Below are positions 25,511 through 38,491 of a stretch of DNA of 64,000 nucleotides, one piece after another. Each line of letters opens with the position of its first letter. The stretch's first letter is position 1. The position numbers and the translations under genes were made by a program. The notes beneath the pieces were generated by a model. It did no database searches. It saw nothing but the letters and a program-made list of their open reading frames with translations, and was not told where the DNA came from. The stretch lies in assembly GCA_905221615.1 (NCBI GenBank), contig CAJNDT010005996.1, positions 169,501 through 233,500 on the forward strand, in the 5' to 3' direction. The DNA comes from Symbiodinium sp. CCMP2592 (Eukaryota; Sar; Dinophyceae; Suessiales; Symbiodiniaceae).

Positions 25511-28195
25511 TGAAACCCTCAGCAGGCGGGCGGACCCTCGGGTGACGCAGACCATCGGGTCGAGATAAGCTTCGGCAGAGAGGCGCGCAGGGGCCTTCGT
25601 GTGCCGGCGCAAGCTGTGGGAAGCGTGGCAGTAGCGGTAGCAGCAGCAGTAGAGGCAGGAGTAGTAGCAGTGGCCAGAGGGGGAGGAGGCGGAGGAGGAG
25701 GAGGAGGTGGTGCTTGATGCTTGGTGCTTCGTGGTGAGTAGGTAGAAGCCAACACTTCGTAATTAGTCAGTTGTTAGTAGCTTGCAATTAAGGGTCGCTT
25801 CTTGTGGCTCGCGGTATGAAGGAGCTCCGACCCCTCCAAATACTCAACCTCTCCTGCAAGCGTAAATCCGAGTGCGGGTCAGGCTGAATTTTGCACATCC
25901 AGGATGTGAGATCTTGCGACCGCCATACTTCTGTTCGTTACAATCTTCAATTCAAGCCTCACAGCACCATATCCAAAACACCCTTCGAGCCCTCAGCAGT
26001 GCTGCATGGGGAGGCATTAAGTCTAAAGGAGAGAGACATACGTATCCCGGGAATGTAAATGCCGTGGCCTTGTGCAGCCGCGCCGGGTCCCTGGGCGCCT
26101 CCACCTTCAGCTTCTCCTCAAAGCTTCGGCTCGTGGGAAATGTGCAGGGATAGAGCCCCAAAGAAGCAAATAAGCAAAACTACGGATAGGGATGTCTCAT
26201 ATAACCCCCTGATTTTGCAGCCCAATAAGGTAGGGACATACCAGTAAGATGCTTATGCCTATGCCCTTGTTGGGTCCCTCAAGGGGGGATTGTGTCAGCA
26301 GAAGCATCAATGAAGCGGCGGCAGGTTATCACCCGAAGTGCTCGGGTTGCTGCTTCTTTAGACGCCATCCTAAGGCGCAAAGAGATGGAGACCTTCTGTG
26401 CTCCCGAGAGCCGAAAGATGCCCAGCAAGAAAACCAAAAGATGCCCGAAAAGCAGGCTCGAGCGACATCCCGAAAACTGAATCGATCGCTGCCGAAGCAG
26501 CCTTTCCTGCACAGCCTCGAAAACAACAGGACCGAAGTGACAGCCAGGGATAGTCGCAAGAAAGTAACTACCATAGGAAACCCCACAAATGTGATAGAAC
26601 AAACATTGGCAGTGCAGTGCTGGTAAGACCCCAAAATAGGTCGACTTGCCTGTGCTTTTTTAACAGCTTCTGAAAACTATGCAGGCTTCGCATCAGTTCC
26701 TACAGACTTAGATGCTGAGATCCCAGCCATAGCTTTCTCTAGCGCTGCAGCCCGTTCAAGCTGCTCCTGGCAGTTGAGCCGATGGGTGGAGGACAGCTAC
26801 AACTCGTCGTCGTAGCAGCGGTTGCAGCAGCAGTAGTAGCAGTGGTTGGAGTACGGTAGTAGTAGTCGTCGTCGTCGTGGTCCTGATGACCTGCAAATGC
26901 ATCGAACAGGTTGGCTGGCTACCTTGAGCTCCACGGCTAGTCCGGTTCGTGCCAGGGACTGACAGGTTTCTGGCATAGAAGTCTCGGACATTTTCGGTCC
27001 AGGGACTGCTCAGCACCATTAGGTGCATGAGCTTCTTGTGTGTTCAATCGGTGAATCGGTCACTGTGTACATATACATGAGTATGTGTGTACATCTGTAT
27101 GCATGTGTGTGTATGTATGTATGTATGTATGTGTGTATATATATACAGATGTATGTATACACATACTTCGGAAGAAAGAAACATATACATACACACACAC
27201 ACACATATATATATGTATATATAGATATACAAACACACTTAGAGCGTTCAGCAGGCTCCTGCTCCAAAGCCACCCGCTTCTGTGCAGCCTGACATGAGAG
27301 ATTGGCTTCTCAGCGCCAGAAAGCTACGTAACGAGGACATGAAGCAGAACCTCCTCCAACCGCTAAACCCCACACAGCACTAAACCCGTAAGCCCGTTTA
27401 CCCTAAACCCCTCTATAATCCCCAACCCAAGAAGCCCTAGAACCCCTAAAACGCCCCTTCAACCCCAGCCCATAATCAAAGGAGGCCCGGCCTCTTGCCT
27501 CTTGAGCTCGTCCATCTGCCTGGGCCAAATCAACCCTGATGTAGGGACCTTAATGATTAGAATAGGGTTTTGGGGACATAGTATAGCATACAGTGACGAT
27601 GTTTAAACATGCGATTTGCAGATGTCTAAACAGACATTTCCTACTACCTCCGTGGCCTTCAAGCCCAGGCCGCCAAGTTTATTAAATGGTAGCCTGTGGT
27701 TCTTAAACATGTGGGACATCAGCCATAACTTTTATTTACTACCTCCGTGGCCTTGCCGGTCTGGCCGCCCTCCACTTATCTATCAGCCTCACCGTACTTA
27801 TAAGAAGGAACCATAATAAGAGAAATTTAAAGTGCTGCGACAGCGAGTCCGTTCGCTTGCTGCGTTACACACCGTGTCAGAATCTTGGTGACCGTGTTGA
27901 AGAGATAGTATAGGCCTACATCAATTCAGTCCTTCGGCTTGAATGCGGCAGTAAATTCACACTCTTCGGCAAAACATTACAGAAGATAAAGCTGAGGTTC
28001 CACCGTAGCGAGCGTGCACACAGAAGTGTGCAAAGCAGACAGGGTGGATGAACAATGACGTAAATCGTCTTACCTGTATGTCTGTCTGTCTGCATGCCTG
28101 CTTCCGTAACTAACCGTCTATGTATCTGCTGTTTAAAATATGTGCACAGCAAGCTGCTTGCATTCATAGTTGAGGCAGCACTCTGCCAGACATAC

Positions 28196-28275
28196 TTGGA
28201 TCCCCCACTGTCGCAAAGAAACGACCTCTGCGTTGCGCGCCATGCGCTTGGCGCGTGCCTCGTGCGACTGCGAGG
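28196..28275 (-). CDS. Putative exon, product unknown
   Basis: 80 nt between CTACAG and a consensus donor CAA|GTATGT. Encodes SHEARAKRMARNAEVVSLRQ, followed by WGIQ. Codon choice is protein-like and both splice sites are good. No family recognised. Confidence 0.5.
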
Positions 28276-30117
28276 CTGTAGATGGACGTGTTATAATTTC
28301 ACATGGGCTCATAGATATGCAGTGGCGGAGAAGCCCCAAACCCATGACCGGCAAGATCACACCAAGAAAACTCGGCCCCAGGCCCCATAGACCTAAACAC
28401 CCGAACCCTAAACCCCAAGCCCTAACCCTCAGAAGCGTAAAGCCCGTGTGACGCTTTTTCCTCATGTGAGCTCGAAGCCGGGCTTGTGCCAGATCACCCG
28501 TCCTTGCTCCCTGATAGTCCTGCCCCACCAGTCTTTCCTGGGCGGATGTCTAAGGCTCAGGGAAGGGAAATTAAAGTCGATAGGTTAAAGGGGAGTCGCT
28601 TATATCATGATGGTCTCTCCCATAATTATACAGTATCTCCAAGGAGATGCACACGATCTTTCCTTCCGTTCTACATCTCTCAGCAAAGCTTGCACATCAA
28701 AGTGTCTCGTCCGTACACGTCCACGTCTCGTCGAATTGTGTCCAGCCGCTGTCGCCTGAAGCATCGCTAGCTACAAGTCAACACGTCTCTTATGTGGTGA
28801 CTCCTTCTTATTGGATGCACGAAGCAAAGCACGACCTGACCCAGGCTTAGGAAATGTGTGCCACATGAGACACCCTTTGACCAACGGTCCGACAAGATTC
28901 GTGATCATCTCTCAACACGAGAGGTTCGCATTCTATAGAAACTTTTGCATGCAACGGCATCGTGCTCGGTTTGATAACCAACAAGTGCAAGCCAGACTGC
29001 CGAGGTCCCCTCGGCCCCCCTCCGCCACCATGACTCTACACTCTCAGCAGAGAGGTCTGAAGGAGCAGCAATATTTAGTCCCTGTATCAGTATGACACAA
29101 CATGCAGCAAACCCTACTCTGATCAGTAAGGGGCCTTGACTCACTTGACCACTGTGAAAACACTCTACAAGCACAGCAAAACGCTGTATGCTAAGTTGTG
29201 CGCTGTTTCAACTTTAAAGAAGCCTAAATTCTAAACCCTAAACCTACAAACCCGAAACAGACTAAACAGAACTGTTTTGCCGACCCGCCTGGACCCCAGG
29301 TCTCTGCAGCAGACAGGAGCTTGGCGATCTTCTTCGGATCGGCTCCCTTCCTGCTTGAGCATAAGGATTTTTGGGCTTAGGGTCATTATTGCCATTGTTC
29401 TCGTGTTTTCCGATATTGTTCATATTCGCATTTACTGATATCATTAAGGTTTGCGACTTTGTGGGTTTAGGATTAAGTTTGCCGGCTGACTGCTATACTT
29501 CGCCTAAAGTTCAGGGCCTGACATGCGAAGGGGCTGTCAAAACTAGGGTCATTTGGGCTCGTTCATCTAGGAGCGACGTACTCTTCTTGGGGACCCAGCC
29601 TGGGACGCTTGTTCGTAGAGCCTTTCATGATTCTTAGCTACGCGTACTCGTCAAGATTCCTTTGCCTGCTGGCCTGCGAAACCCTAAACCACCCCGAGCC
29701 CCACACTCTTAAACCCTGCACCCCGCCCTCAACCCTCACACCCTAAAACCTCAAACCCCTGTGCCAAAAAATCCAGAAAAAAACCGATTCGGTCAATTCG
29801 GCCAGGCTTCTGTCCGGCTGCATGGCCGTGCGTCATGGCCAGAAAGTTCATCGACGAGGGCGCGAAGCGCTCGCCCAGGAAACGATCCTGCAAAAGGACC
29901 TCCGGTTTAAATTGGGTCGTTTAAAGTCTAGGGCTTTGGAATTTAGGCTTTGTACGATAAATTCAAGCGTCCTTGCTTGGCCTTCCAGTTTGGTGGAAGC
30001 TAGGACCCAAAAGCCCCACGACCTAGGTACAATGGAATGTCGGGATATACGAACCCCAAGCCGAGGCCCCGTCCAACATCCACACTGAGATCTCCCCAGG
30101 ACGAGGCTCGCGATTAC

Positions 30118-30236
30118 AGCTTCGAGGAAACTTTTGCCACGGCAGCTGCGACTGAAGGCTTTGCGATAGAAAGCGACATCCATCGCGTTTATTCTCGTTA
30201 AGAGGCTGACAGGAATGGCTGAATGGTAGATGACAT
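30118..30236 (-). CDS. Putative exon, product unknown
   Basis: 39 codons between TATGCAG and GCT|GTAATC. Includes VIYHSAIPVSLLTRINAMDV and AFYRKAFSR. It lies 230 bp downstream of the exon at 30464-30537 on the same strand, but the phases do not join directly. Confidence 0.45.
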
Positions 30237-30463
30237 CTGCATACATATAGCCACTCCATGACTGACTCTATGAACACGTGCTTTCAAGTGACCTTAACAG
30301 CCATAAATGACAACTGAAACTTACATAGCTAGCAAATCAATGCCCAGGTACTTCAGGCTCCATATTATGGACTATCTTGTCCCTGTTAGATCTCAGTATC
30401 AATCGCATCTTCGCGAAGGCCGTACGCCAGCCCGAAGCCAACACGTCAGCCGCAATGCGGCAC

Positions 30464-30537
30464 CTCCACGCAGAGCTCGTCAATGATCGCTAGCTGCGCC
30501 TCCAGGTCCCGAAAGCCAACAGGATGCCCTATGTCAT
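30464..30537 (-). CDS. Putative exon with acidic helix
   Basis: 24 codons between AACCAG and GAG|GTGCCG. Encodes GHPVGFRDLEAQLAIIDELC and then VE. If the donor is not used, the frame ends at a TGA 15 nt later, so it could instead be a C-terminus. Confidence 0.45.
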
Positions 30538-32534
30538 CTGGTTTACGGCGCGTGAAAACTCAGTGAGTCAAGCGTGGAGACATATATTGTCGGAATTCCT
30601 TATGGTATTACTAATCAGTCGCAGATTCATAAGAATGTTACCGTAGCTTGTCGAGGCGACTGTTCGCTCTTGAACTCGTCTAAATCTGGCTCGGCATTGA
30701 GACAAGGCAAAGCACGGCGCACATGTTGAGTCGTCGTATCTTTACCACTCCGGGATCATGTAGCATCGTCTTGCCGATGCATTGTTCTGACACGACTACG
30801 GTTTTTTGCCGTGGCAAACCTGAATGCCGTATTGGCTACATCGGAAGGCTGAGCAGCACAGTCCCTACTGTGCCGACCTGGCGTACATCCGTTCATACAT
30901 GTAGGCAAGCAATGCTTCCTTGAGACTGGGGGAGCGACGAAAGCTCTAGCTGCAGGTGATCGGCAGGCGAGCATCAGGAGCATCATTGGGGGCTTGTCTT
31001 TCCAGCTAAAGGCGGTCTAAAACACCACTGTCGGACACCCAAAAAGGAGGCTGAGCGAGACCGCCCCTGAAAGCCGGTATGCCGTGGGGGATAATTCCCA
31101 AAACCGGGCCGGTCAGGAGCCACATTCCTTAAAACAGAACAAATCCTCTCTGCTGAAGCAAGCTCTCTGGGGAGAGCTGTCGTGACATGCTGGGAGGGAG
31201 TCTCACCACGACATCATGGCTGGCATCATCGTGAACATCAACAATACGTACGATGTTGACGATGATGATGAACGTCATGGCCATGCTCGATCATCATCAT
31301 AAGCGTCGCCGTCGTCATCATCAACATAATCAGCACCAACATCACCATCATCAGCATCATCATCATCACCATCATCATGACCTGAGCCTTTCTACAAACT
31401 GAAATTGCACCCTGCCGGCGGCTCCTCAAGGCTCTCTGTAGGAGCTGGTCGCCGGCACGATGTTACCCGCACTTCCTTCGCAACAAACAGGAGCAAGGTG
31501 CTCAGGTTCCATGTTTCAGCCTTGAAAGTGGCTCCGGACTCTAAACCGAATTAAAATCGAAACCTCCAGCCTCCTGCACCAAAGCGAACTAACCACGAAT
31601 TGATTAGGGGAGGGTTGAAGCTGTAGGGCTGGCAGATTATGTGTAAGGGCCATGGGCGGAGGACAAGGCTCTAAGAAGTCCAAGGTTCAGGAATCTGCCT
31701 TGAATCCTAAAGGGTTCAGTGCCGGAGACAAGTTGTGAAGTTTGTAGTCAGCTGTTTCTGTGGCCCTTGCCTTGTACGTGGGTCGAGGCCGGCAAGTGAC
31801 AACTACAACCATCTCGAACTTCCCCATATCTTTCGCACCCGATCCTTCAAAGCCGGGTTCGAAACACGCCTTGCAAGTCAAAATCCCAGAGCTTTCAGCA
31901 TCTCTTCAACCAGGCATGAAAGCTTCTCTGCGCATTGCACACCAATGAAGAGCAACAACCGAATCCCTGTCCAAACACCTGGATCTCTCTGTGCAAGATT
32001 GCGACAGTCCTACTCCCCCTAACCCTACACCCAATCCTAAACGGTGACCTGACAAATCGTCTGCCCATTTCTCCGAGATTCCTCTTCTTCGACCTGGAAT
32101 TGAAGGCTGCCCAGCAGACAGCAGCCCCCAGGCGGGGCGTTGAGGTAGCCCCAAAAGGCCTCCAAGCCAGGGTTCCATTCGGTTTTCAAGCGTGCATGCT
32201 GGAAAGTTCGTTGAGGTTCCGTGCGTTTTTGAGTTCGACGACCTGGTGGGCTTCAGGGGAACTGCAGTGGGAGTTCTATCTATAGTCTTCGGGTGGACTG
32301 CCAAATCACAGAATGTGGCGACTGCGTGCGACGCTCCAGTCTTCTTGTGGGACCACAACACTGCGATAATTTACTTCTGCCCATCACGAATGCACCAGCC
32401 CTAAACCCTGCACAACAAACACCTGGAGCATCTTTTAGCCCAAAGCCCTCTTGTACCTTGAGATTGCAAGCGCTTCACCTAATCGCAAGGTTTGGCATGA
32501 GGTGCACGATTTAGGACTCGGCAGGTTTCGGGAC

Positions 32535-32619
32535 TATAGTGCAGGTACAGAAATGTGATGGCGAGGAGTTCCGATGCCGTGTCAGAGAGTCCCCGGTCCT
32601 GACCCAGCCAGGACGAAGG
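32535..32619 (-). CDS. Putative exon, product unknown
   Basis: 28 codons after a strong acceptor (AGTTTTTCAG), ending at the donor TATA|GTCCCG. Contains WLGQDRGLSDTASELLAITF. A family B hairpin begins 37 bp upstream of the acceptor. Confidence 0.45.
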
Positions 32620-32656
32620 CTGAAAAACTGAAGCCAGACTCCCGGGACGTCTCAAA

Positions 32657-32759
32657 TGGGAGTTTCCGAAAAGTAGGGGCACCTTATTTAGGGCCCTCAT
32701 AATAAGGATCCTTCTATTTAGGGTATTATATTAGGGCCCCCTATTGTTGGAAACTCCCA
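32657..32759. mobile_element. MITE-like element, family B, copy 1
   Basis: TGGGAGTTTCCGAAAAGTAG and GTTGGAAACTCCCA are inverted ends. Inside are TTATTTAGGGCCCT and ATTTAGGGTATTAT blocks. The second copy is at 43163-43269. Confidence 0.9.
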
Positions 32760-33746
32760 AATCGATTTAAACCCTAGACGTCCCACCTTCTCAGCGGCAA
32801 ACTGCGGCCTCAGTATTGCGTACCAGACTCTCTGCGTCTCGGGGATACTTATAGGTGTGGGGTTAGGGAATGGTTGTAGAGCTTTGGGCATCGAGTGCTC
32901 AGGGCTTTGGGCAGCTTTCAATTTGCGATGCAAGGCTTAGGATGCAGGGCTTGTACTCGATCCTGCGGCTTAAGGCCCTACGAACCCCACTCCCTCACAC
33001 ACAAGAATGAACGAAACCGCCCCCACGTGTGTATGTATGTATTTGTGCAGGTAAACTCCATCAACATTCAACTACAAAGCCCGAAACTCCCGGCGGAGAA
33101 GGAAAGTCAGGGTCTGTGGAAAACCCTACTCTAATTACATATTATTATATTATTAAGGCCCCTATATATTAGAGTAGCCTTATAGATGCCTTCTAGTAGC
33201 CCCTAGGAGTCCCCTTTCTGGGTAGCCTGGGCTTAGACCCCCGCGTCGAAACCTCATTCGGAGAGTTTGCCGACAAAACTCAGCCCTTGAGTAAAACTTC
33301 AGTTCAAGGCCGTAGGATTGAAGGGTTCGGGTTCTTGCCTTGTGGTGAGCGGTTTAGGGTTCAGGGTTTACTGTAGGGTTTTGAGTACGTAGAAGCAGAG
33401 GTCCAGGGTTTGGGGCGTCGAGTTTGTCAGACTCTCCGCGGGAGCTGCAGCTGCCGTGACTTGGGTGGAACCCTGGAGAACGGTGATGCTACAAATCGAC
33501 TCATGAAAGAACATGGCTGTTGAAAATGAGCACAGGTGCATTCGTGTACACACACATTCACACATGCAGGGAAGGAGAGAGAGAGAGAGAGTGAGAGAAC
33601 GAGAGCGAGAGACAGGGAGAGAGAGATAAACAACAAACTTAGTACAACATGCCTGGAAAGGACAGGAAGACGGCCTCTGGTAGGTCCTCGGGCTGAGTTT
33701 ACAGGTTTGAAGTTGGGAGCCTGAGAGACGCATGAAAAGAACTTGC

Positions 33747-33826
33747 TGTCTGTCGCCGGGTGGCAGGTAGTACTGTGCCAACGACTCATGCACCCTGCGC
33801 AGCTTTGAAGACTCCAGAGGAAACTC
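33747..33826 (-). CDS. Putative exon, product unknown
   Basis: 80 nt between GGTGCAG|G and a perfect GC donor, CA|GCAAGT. Encodes EFPLESSKLRRVHESLAQYY and LPPGDR. No family recognised. Confidence 0.55.
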
Positions 33827-33884
33827 CTGCACCGGCCTACGTCGGCCATTGAGTTGTCTGAAGCAAAGAAGAGCCCGGGGCCGA

Positions 33885-33970
33885 ATATAGGGGCCTTAAT
33901 GGTCATACTATACTATAACTATAATAGGGAACCCCCCCAAATAATGTAGGTAATTATTAGGTCCCAATAA
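33885..33970. mobile_element. MITE-like element, family A
   Basis: ATATAGGGGCCTTAATGGTC and the inverse of TAATTATTAGGTCCC as ends; interior GGGAACCCCCCCAAAT. It lies between two exon-like blocks and its right end is about 20 bp from the exon at 33989-34115. Confidence 0.75.
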
Positions 33971-33988
33971 TAATGAAAAGAGGTAATC

Positions 33989-34115
33989 CTTGTTGACCCG
34001 AAATACAGCCTCCATCAACCTCCTCCACACAGTAGGGCCTGCAAACCACTGCAGCCGCACAGGCAGAAACATCCCGCAAGATGGCGTCGACCATCAGATC
34101 TACAAATACAAAGGC
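33989..34115 (-). CDS. Putative exon, product unknown
   Basis: 42 codons after CTGAAG|G. Includes AFVFVDLMVDAILRDVSACA and a short Cys/Gly stretch. The proposed donor CAAG|GATTAC is a GA donor next to the family A element. No family recognised. Confidence 0.45.
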
Positions 34116-35359
34116 CTTCAGGGCTTTCGATTTGCTACGGTGTAAGGCCCGGATCGTAAACCCTTCATTGTGAACCCGACATCCGCCAGAGGAAAGAAAC
34201 GGTGGCTTTGTTGTTACCATGCAGATTTCACCACCAAAACCTCTGCAACCACCACATGCTTGATGGCTACCAGGGCTTCAAACTATGGACAGATGCTATT
34301 ACCGTTGTGGCCAGTTCTTCCGACACGATCACGGTTGAACTCGCGATTCATTTGTTGTTGTTGCTGATGATGGTGATGGCGATGGTGTGATGACAGTCGT
34401 GATGGTGACGTTGAGTGTGGTGAGTGTAATAAGGATGATGGCTGCCGTAAAAGCCTGGTATTTCATCATTGTTATGGTTGTGGTTCACCGTAATCGTCTA
34501 CACCGTCGCCATCAGAATCATCATCTTCTTCTTCTTCTTCACCACCGTCTTCGTCGTCAGGACCACCCCCACCGCCACCACCATCATCAGCGTCGTCATC
34601 ATCAGCGTCGTCATCATCGTCATCATGACTCATGACCGCTGCATTTTAATAACCTCCGGACAGGACCTCCTTGCGCTCTTCCCAGCACTGGAAAGCACCA
34701 GCTCTGTCGAACTTGTCGCCTCAGCCGATGACCCGAGCATTGCTTCAACCGCCGTCTGGGGCTTAGAGGAAGTTCTGATTTCGGAATGTTGTTCAGGGGT
34801 CTATGATGGTTTTTGGCGGTCAAATCAGGTTGAACCAGGACGAGGAGCTTATATAAGCCTACACAGTGCATTCGGCAAAGCTGCTCGATGTCACAAACTG
34901 AGTCTAACTTCTTAGCGGTGTCGCGCAACGTAGTTCTCATTTTGTGACCGTTTGCAGCAGCCATTCGAGCGCCACCTCTACTACCGACAAATCCGGCCCA
35001 TGCTGCACCTTCCCCATCTCCCCAAAGCTTCAAGTTCTGACAAGCATCCAAGCTTGCTGACGATGTCCTCCCGTAGCTCAACGGCACCGGGCAGCGGAGG
35101 AAAGTCAAGGCCGAAGACCTGCCAGACTCGAAAGGACCGGCTTCGTGTGCGTTTTAGCTCTTAGGCTTAGGCTTGTGCTTCTGATGGAGCTGAACAGAAT
35201 CCCACACCGCTCCTCTTTCTCGAGACTTGAACCTGTTCTAGTTTCGCCCTCACGTGCGGTGGAGTCTAGTGCCTCTGAAAACGTGTATTCCACCGCCCCA
35301 TCGTCCACTTTTCCTACTGTATGCCTGTATGACCATCTTCAATCTGGCGTAATGCCCAC

Positions 35360-35436
35360 CTCCACGACAAGCGGCTTGGCGACAAAGTCCTCCAGACAGC
35401 AAGGGTTCGATGTGACAATCTTGCGGGGATGCGCGT
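35360..35436 (-). CDS. Putative exon, product unknown
   Basis: 25 codons after a pyrimidine-rich acceptor (GCATGCAAG), ending GAG|GTGGGC. Contains HPRKIVTSNPCCLEDFVAKP and then LVVE. Confidence 0.5.
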
Positions 35437-35832
35437 CTTGCATGCAGGAGACCGTGATGAGGGAGAGGCTCAGACAAAACTCAAAGACTCGGAATAACCC
35501 TAAACCCTAAACCACACCAGCCATTTTGCAGCACGTTCAAGCAATCTGCTGGGGCTGCTGGCCCTTTGTCGAAGACTTTTGAGCCATGTCGTAAGAATAT
35601 GTAAGAACACGCCTGTCCATGCATTGCCAAGACCTGTTTCTCAGAGACCCTGCAGAGCAAGGGCTGTGGCTAAGGATTCGGTGGCTCCTCGGGCATCTTG
35701 ACGACGAAGCTCACCTCAGAATGCATGCTGCGTTCTCACGCTCACGGCAGGAAGGTCGCTGACATCCGTGCCGGGCCCCTGCAGATCGTGTCTGGATTCC
35801 AAGAACTCACTATCAGAAACATGTCGGCAAAC

Positions 35833-36223
35833 CCCCACAGCTATGTTTGGCATTGCTGTCTGAATCCGGGTATGCCATTCTTTTCGAACTTCCTCGAAGC
35901 CTGCATGCCTCTTTCCCGATTCCTCGGCCCGCCTCGCGTTGAAGCCGTATCTGAGCCCCCATGCGTGAGCGTGTGGCGAACTCTCCGGTGAGCTCTTCGG
36001 AAAATCGGACCTGAAAGACCGACGGTTTCAAGCCCACAAAAGGCGGCAACACAAGACAAAAGGACTGCTTAAGGACCCTGATACAGTACCATTCGGACCC
36101 TTGGAAAATGTTGGCTGCATGCTGCAGATTCATGCACAGTCTGGTTGGAGAAATCGGCACGATAACTTCCAAGCCAAAGCCAGAGAGGATTTGAGCCAGC
36201 GCTTGTGCCACACAGTATACTTC
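35833..36223 (-). CDS. Two phase-matched exons of an unknown protein
   Basis: Exon 36099-36223 (CTAG|G acceptor, AAGG|GTCCGA donor) encodes QALAQILSGFGLEVIVPISP and more. Exon 35833-36010 (TTTCAG|G acceptor) continues in the matching phase with GLRYGFNARRAEESGKRHAG and EEVRKEWHTRIQTAMPNIAV, to a proposed GTTTGC donor. An exon at 36828-36893 ends in phase 0, which fits the first one. No domain recognised; composition and phase support coding. Confidence 0.55.
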
Positions 36224-36827
36224 CTAGCATCCTCCAGAATGTTGTTTTTTCAATTTAAGGGTGGGACCACACAGAACTTCGTCCCTCTGGACTAGATGCC
36301 CGAAACCTGCAACACCTCTCGAAAAACGATAGTCAAGGCAGTTCAGACAATTGAGAGGCCAGGGGTGCCTACCAGTTCATGTGATAGATTTCTTGCTTTC
36401 GGCTTCGTTTTCAACCCACCACCAAACGAAGTGGGTAAACGGCATGCAAGACAACTGCTGCAACCCGTATGGGGGGGACTCAAGGGCTAGGAAAAGACGG
36501 TGTTGAGGAGCCTCTGGTCAAAGAGTACAGAGCCGCAGGTTGCGCAGCTTAGGGCCGTTTTGGGGGAGACATTTGTATAACTCGTTGAGGGCTTTTGTTA
36601 CACATTGATAGATAAATATTTGTATGTATATAAATATGTATACATATATATATATATACATGCATACATGAATATATATTATGTATAAATACGTATACAT
36701 ATATTATATGGATATGTGTCTATAATATCGTAGTCGGATTACAACAAGGACTTCTTTGCCAAGTATATGCAACGCATGTGGATTAATGAAGAGAAGTGCG
36801 ACCTGCTCATGGCTTAGCCCATTGCAC

Positions 36828-36893
36828 GTCGAAGATACAAGTTGCTTCTACTGCGAATTGCAGCCAAAGCGCCTTGAAGCAAAGGTTGTCTTC
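36828..36893 (-). CDS. Putative exon, product unknown
   Basis: 22 codons between GGTGCAG|G and GAC|GTGCAA. Encodes NLCFKALWLQFAVEATCIFD. The phase joins the exon at 36099-36223. Confidence 0.5.
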
Positions 36894-37303
36894 CTGCACC
36901 TCCGCACCCTGAATCCTGAGCAAACAGGGTCAAAGAAGGCACCTGGAGGCGCTGCACCCCGGAGATTGAACACAACAATGTGCCCCAGTGTGCCAAAAGA
37001 TTGAGCCTTCGCCACGCCGACTCGGAATATGGGATAAAGGCGATTAACGCTGGGATTTTCAGCGTTCCCTAAGACTTTTTCCGAGCGTCATGAGGACAAG
37101 TATCCTCTAACCATCCGCCCACGCAGTTGTATGAATTGAATAAACCCTGGCTTGAACGGAGCTTGTCGGCCTGTGGAACGGGTAGAGGAAGTCTCGAGGA
37201 CGCAGCCGCGACTTCCAAAGCAAAGCTCGTAGGTTTGGGCTTACGCACAACATACTCTGATGATGTGTCTCTAAGCCTAGAGTTTTGCGTTGGAGTGGCG
37301 AAC

Positions 37304-37497
37304 ATCCCCCGACATATGGACAAAGCCTATTGCACTGCCTTGCAGATCAGCAGAAAGACCCATGGGTGCGGGAAAGTTGCACATCTCCTTGGTGCACGAG
37401 AACACCTTGCAGCAGCGACTCCATCAAGTGGAAGGCACCTGGGATGGTCGGGTGAAGGCCGACACCAGATACTGCTCAGGGTGGCATGACGAGGCAT
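37304..37497 (-). CDS. Two phase-matched exons of an unknown protein
   Basis: Exon 37439-37497 (ACTCAG acceptor, CCCAG|GTGCCT donor) contains SCHPEQYLVSAFTRPSQ. Exon 37304-37405 (GCAAG|G acceptor, GGGGAT|GTTCGC donor) continues with VFSCTKEMCNFPAPMGLSAD and GSAIGFVHMSGD. Both join in phase 0. Cysteine-rich, with no known fold recognised. Confidence 0.55.
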
Positions 37498-37899
37498 CTG
37501 AGTTGCTAAGGGGGCGTCGGATCCTTACGCTCTCTCTCGTCAACAAGGGCAGTGTCCAATCATTATTCGGTTGCAAGCATTACAACTCCCTTAAGCCCTA
37601 AGTCCAAACACATTACTGTCTTCGTCATTCGATGCATACTGCTAGCATGCCCCATTGTCACTCGACACGTTCGCTCATGGAGACTCATGCAGGGGTCTTA
37701 ACGAGTGTCATGTGCAGCGGCCTGGCCTGTGCATCCAGACATCTCGAAATATCTACTGACACACTTCGGAGCGCCAAAAGCCTTGTTCAGCCATTCAATC
37801 CGAAAGGTGCATTGAGATGCAGGGTGAACTGCTACTGTCAGCACTATCAGTATGACTACAATGACCAGCACATGTACTCTTATTCGTATGGTGACGCAC

Positions 37900-38096
37900 T
37901 GCCACGTTGACACTCGCACGAATCAGCGGCATTTCTGCCGTGGCTGGTAGGGATGAAGATCTGGGACTTTCCTGGCTAAGGGCTTCTGCTAACGAGGATG
38001 GCAACCCAAGGTCCAAGCAATCGCTAAAACTACACCGACCGGCTTGCAGGGAAGGTGCTGGCCCAGAGATCGTGGCCCACCTCCATCAGAGAGTTC
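37900..38096 (-). CDS. Two phase-matched exons of an unknown protein
   Basis: Exon 38036-38096 (GCCCAG|G, TCG|GTGTAG) encodes NSLMEVGHDLWASTFPASRS. Exon 37900-37971 (AGCCAG|G, GCA|GTGCGT) encodes a Ser-rich stretch and MPLIRASVNVA. A further candidate follows at about 37730-37782 (AFGAPKCVSRYFEMSGCT). Confidence 0.5.
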
Positions 38097-38131
38097 CTGG
38101 GCAATATTGGAGTTTAGGGACTTTAGGACAG

Positions 38132-38175
<44 letters not shown>
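38132..38175. repeat. (GA)n microsatellite
   Basis: About 44 bp of GA dinucleotide directly upstream (minus sense) of the exon at 38036-38096, within its intron. Confidence 0.95.
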
Positions 38176-38179
<4 letters not shown>

Positions 38180-38404
38180 TGACTGTTCGTCTATATGCGA
38201 ATTGAAATAAGACAGATGCATACACAACTTATTATGCCCTCGGTCCATTCATCTTACCATATATGCATCTATCCACCCACCTACCTCTTCCCGTTACCTA
38301 CCTATCTATCCACCGACCTGTCTCTGTCTGTCCGTCTGTCTGTCTACCCGTCTATCTATCTGTTTGTTTATCTGCGGTGATATTGCATAGTACAGTGCTG
38401 ATAC

Positions 38405-38491
38405 GTGCCTGAATAAACAGAAATGCAGAAGCGCCATCAGAACGCCGAGGCTCCACTTGATCCACTGGTCCTCCCAGTTGCTGCCAGAGCC
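38405..38491 (-). CDS. Exon with a membrane helix, product unknown
   Basis: 29 codons after an excellent acceptor (TTTGTGGCTTTCCAG|G), with donor CAC|GTATCA. Encodes GSNWEDQWIKWSLGVLMALL and HFCLFRH: a Trp-rich amphipathic stretch running into a hydrophobic helix. One of the strongest exon calls outside the two recognised genes. Confidence 0.6.

Noticed and set aside
26249..26626. Plus-strand frame with a basic stretch (MKRRQVITRSARVAASLDAI), and two open minus frames
   Set aside because: Three frames are open together over GC-balanced DNA; no splice pair or motif favours one.
34469..34915. 148-codon plus-strand frame with pieces such as DLLALFPALESTSSVELVAS
   Set aside because: Protein-like, and preceded by GGACAG|G, but two minus frames over the same bases are equally protein-like (for example GDKFDRAGAFQCWEERKE), so neither strand could be chosen.
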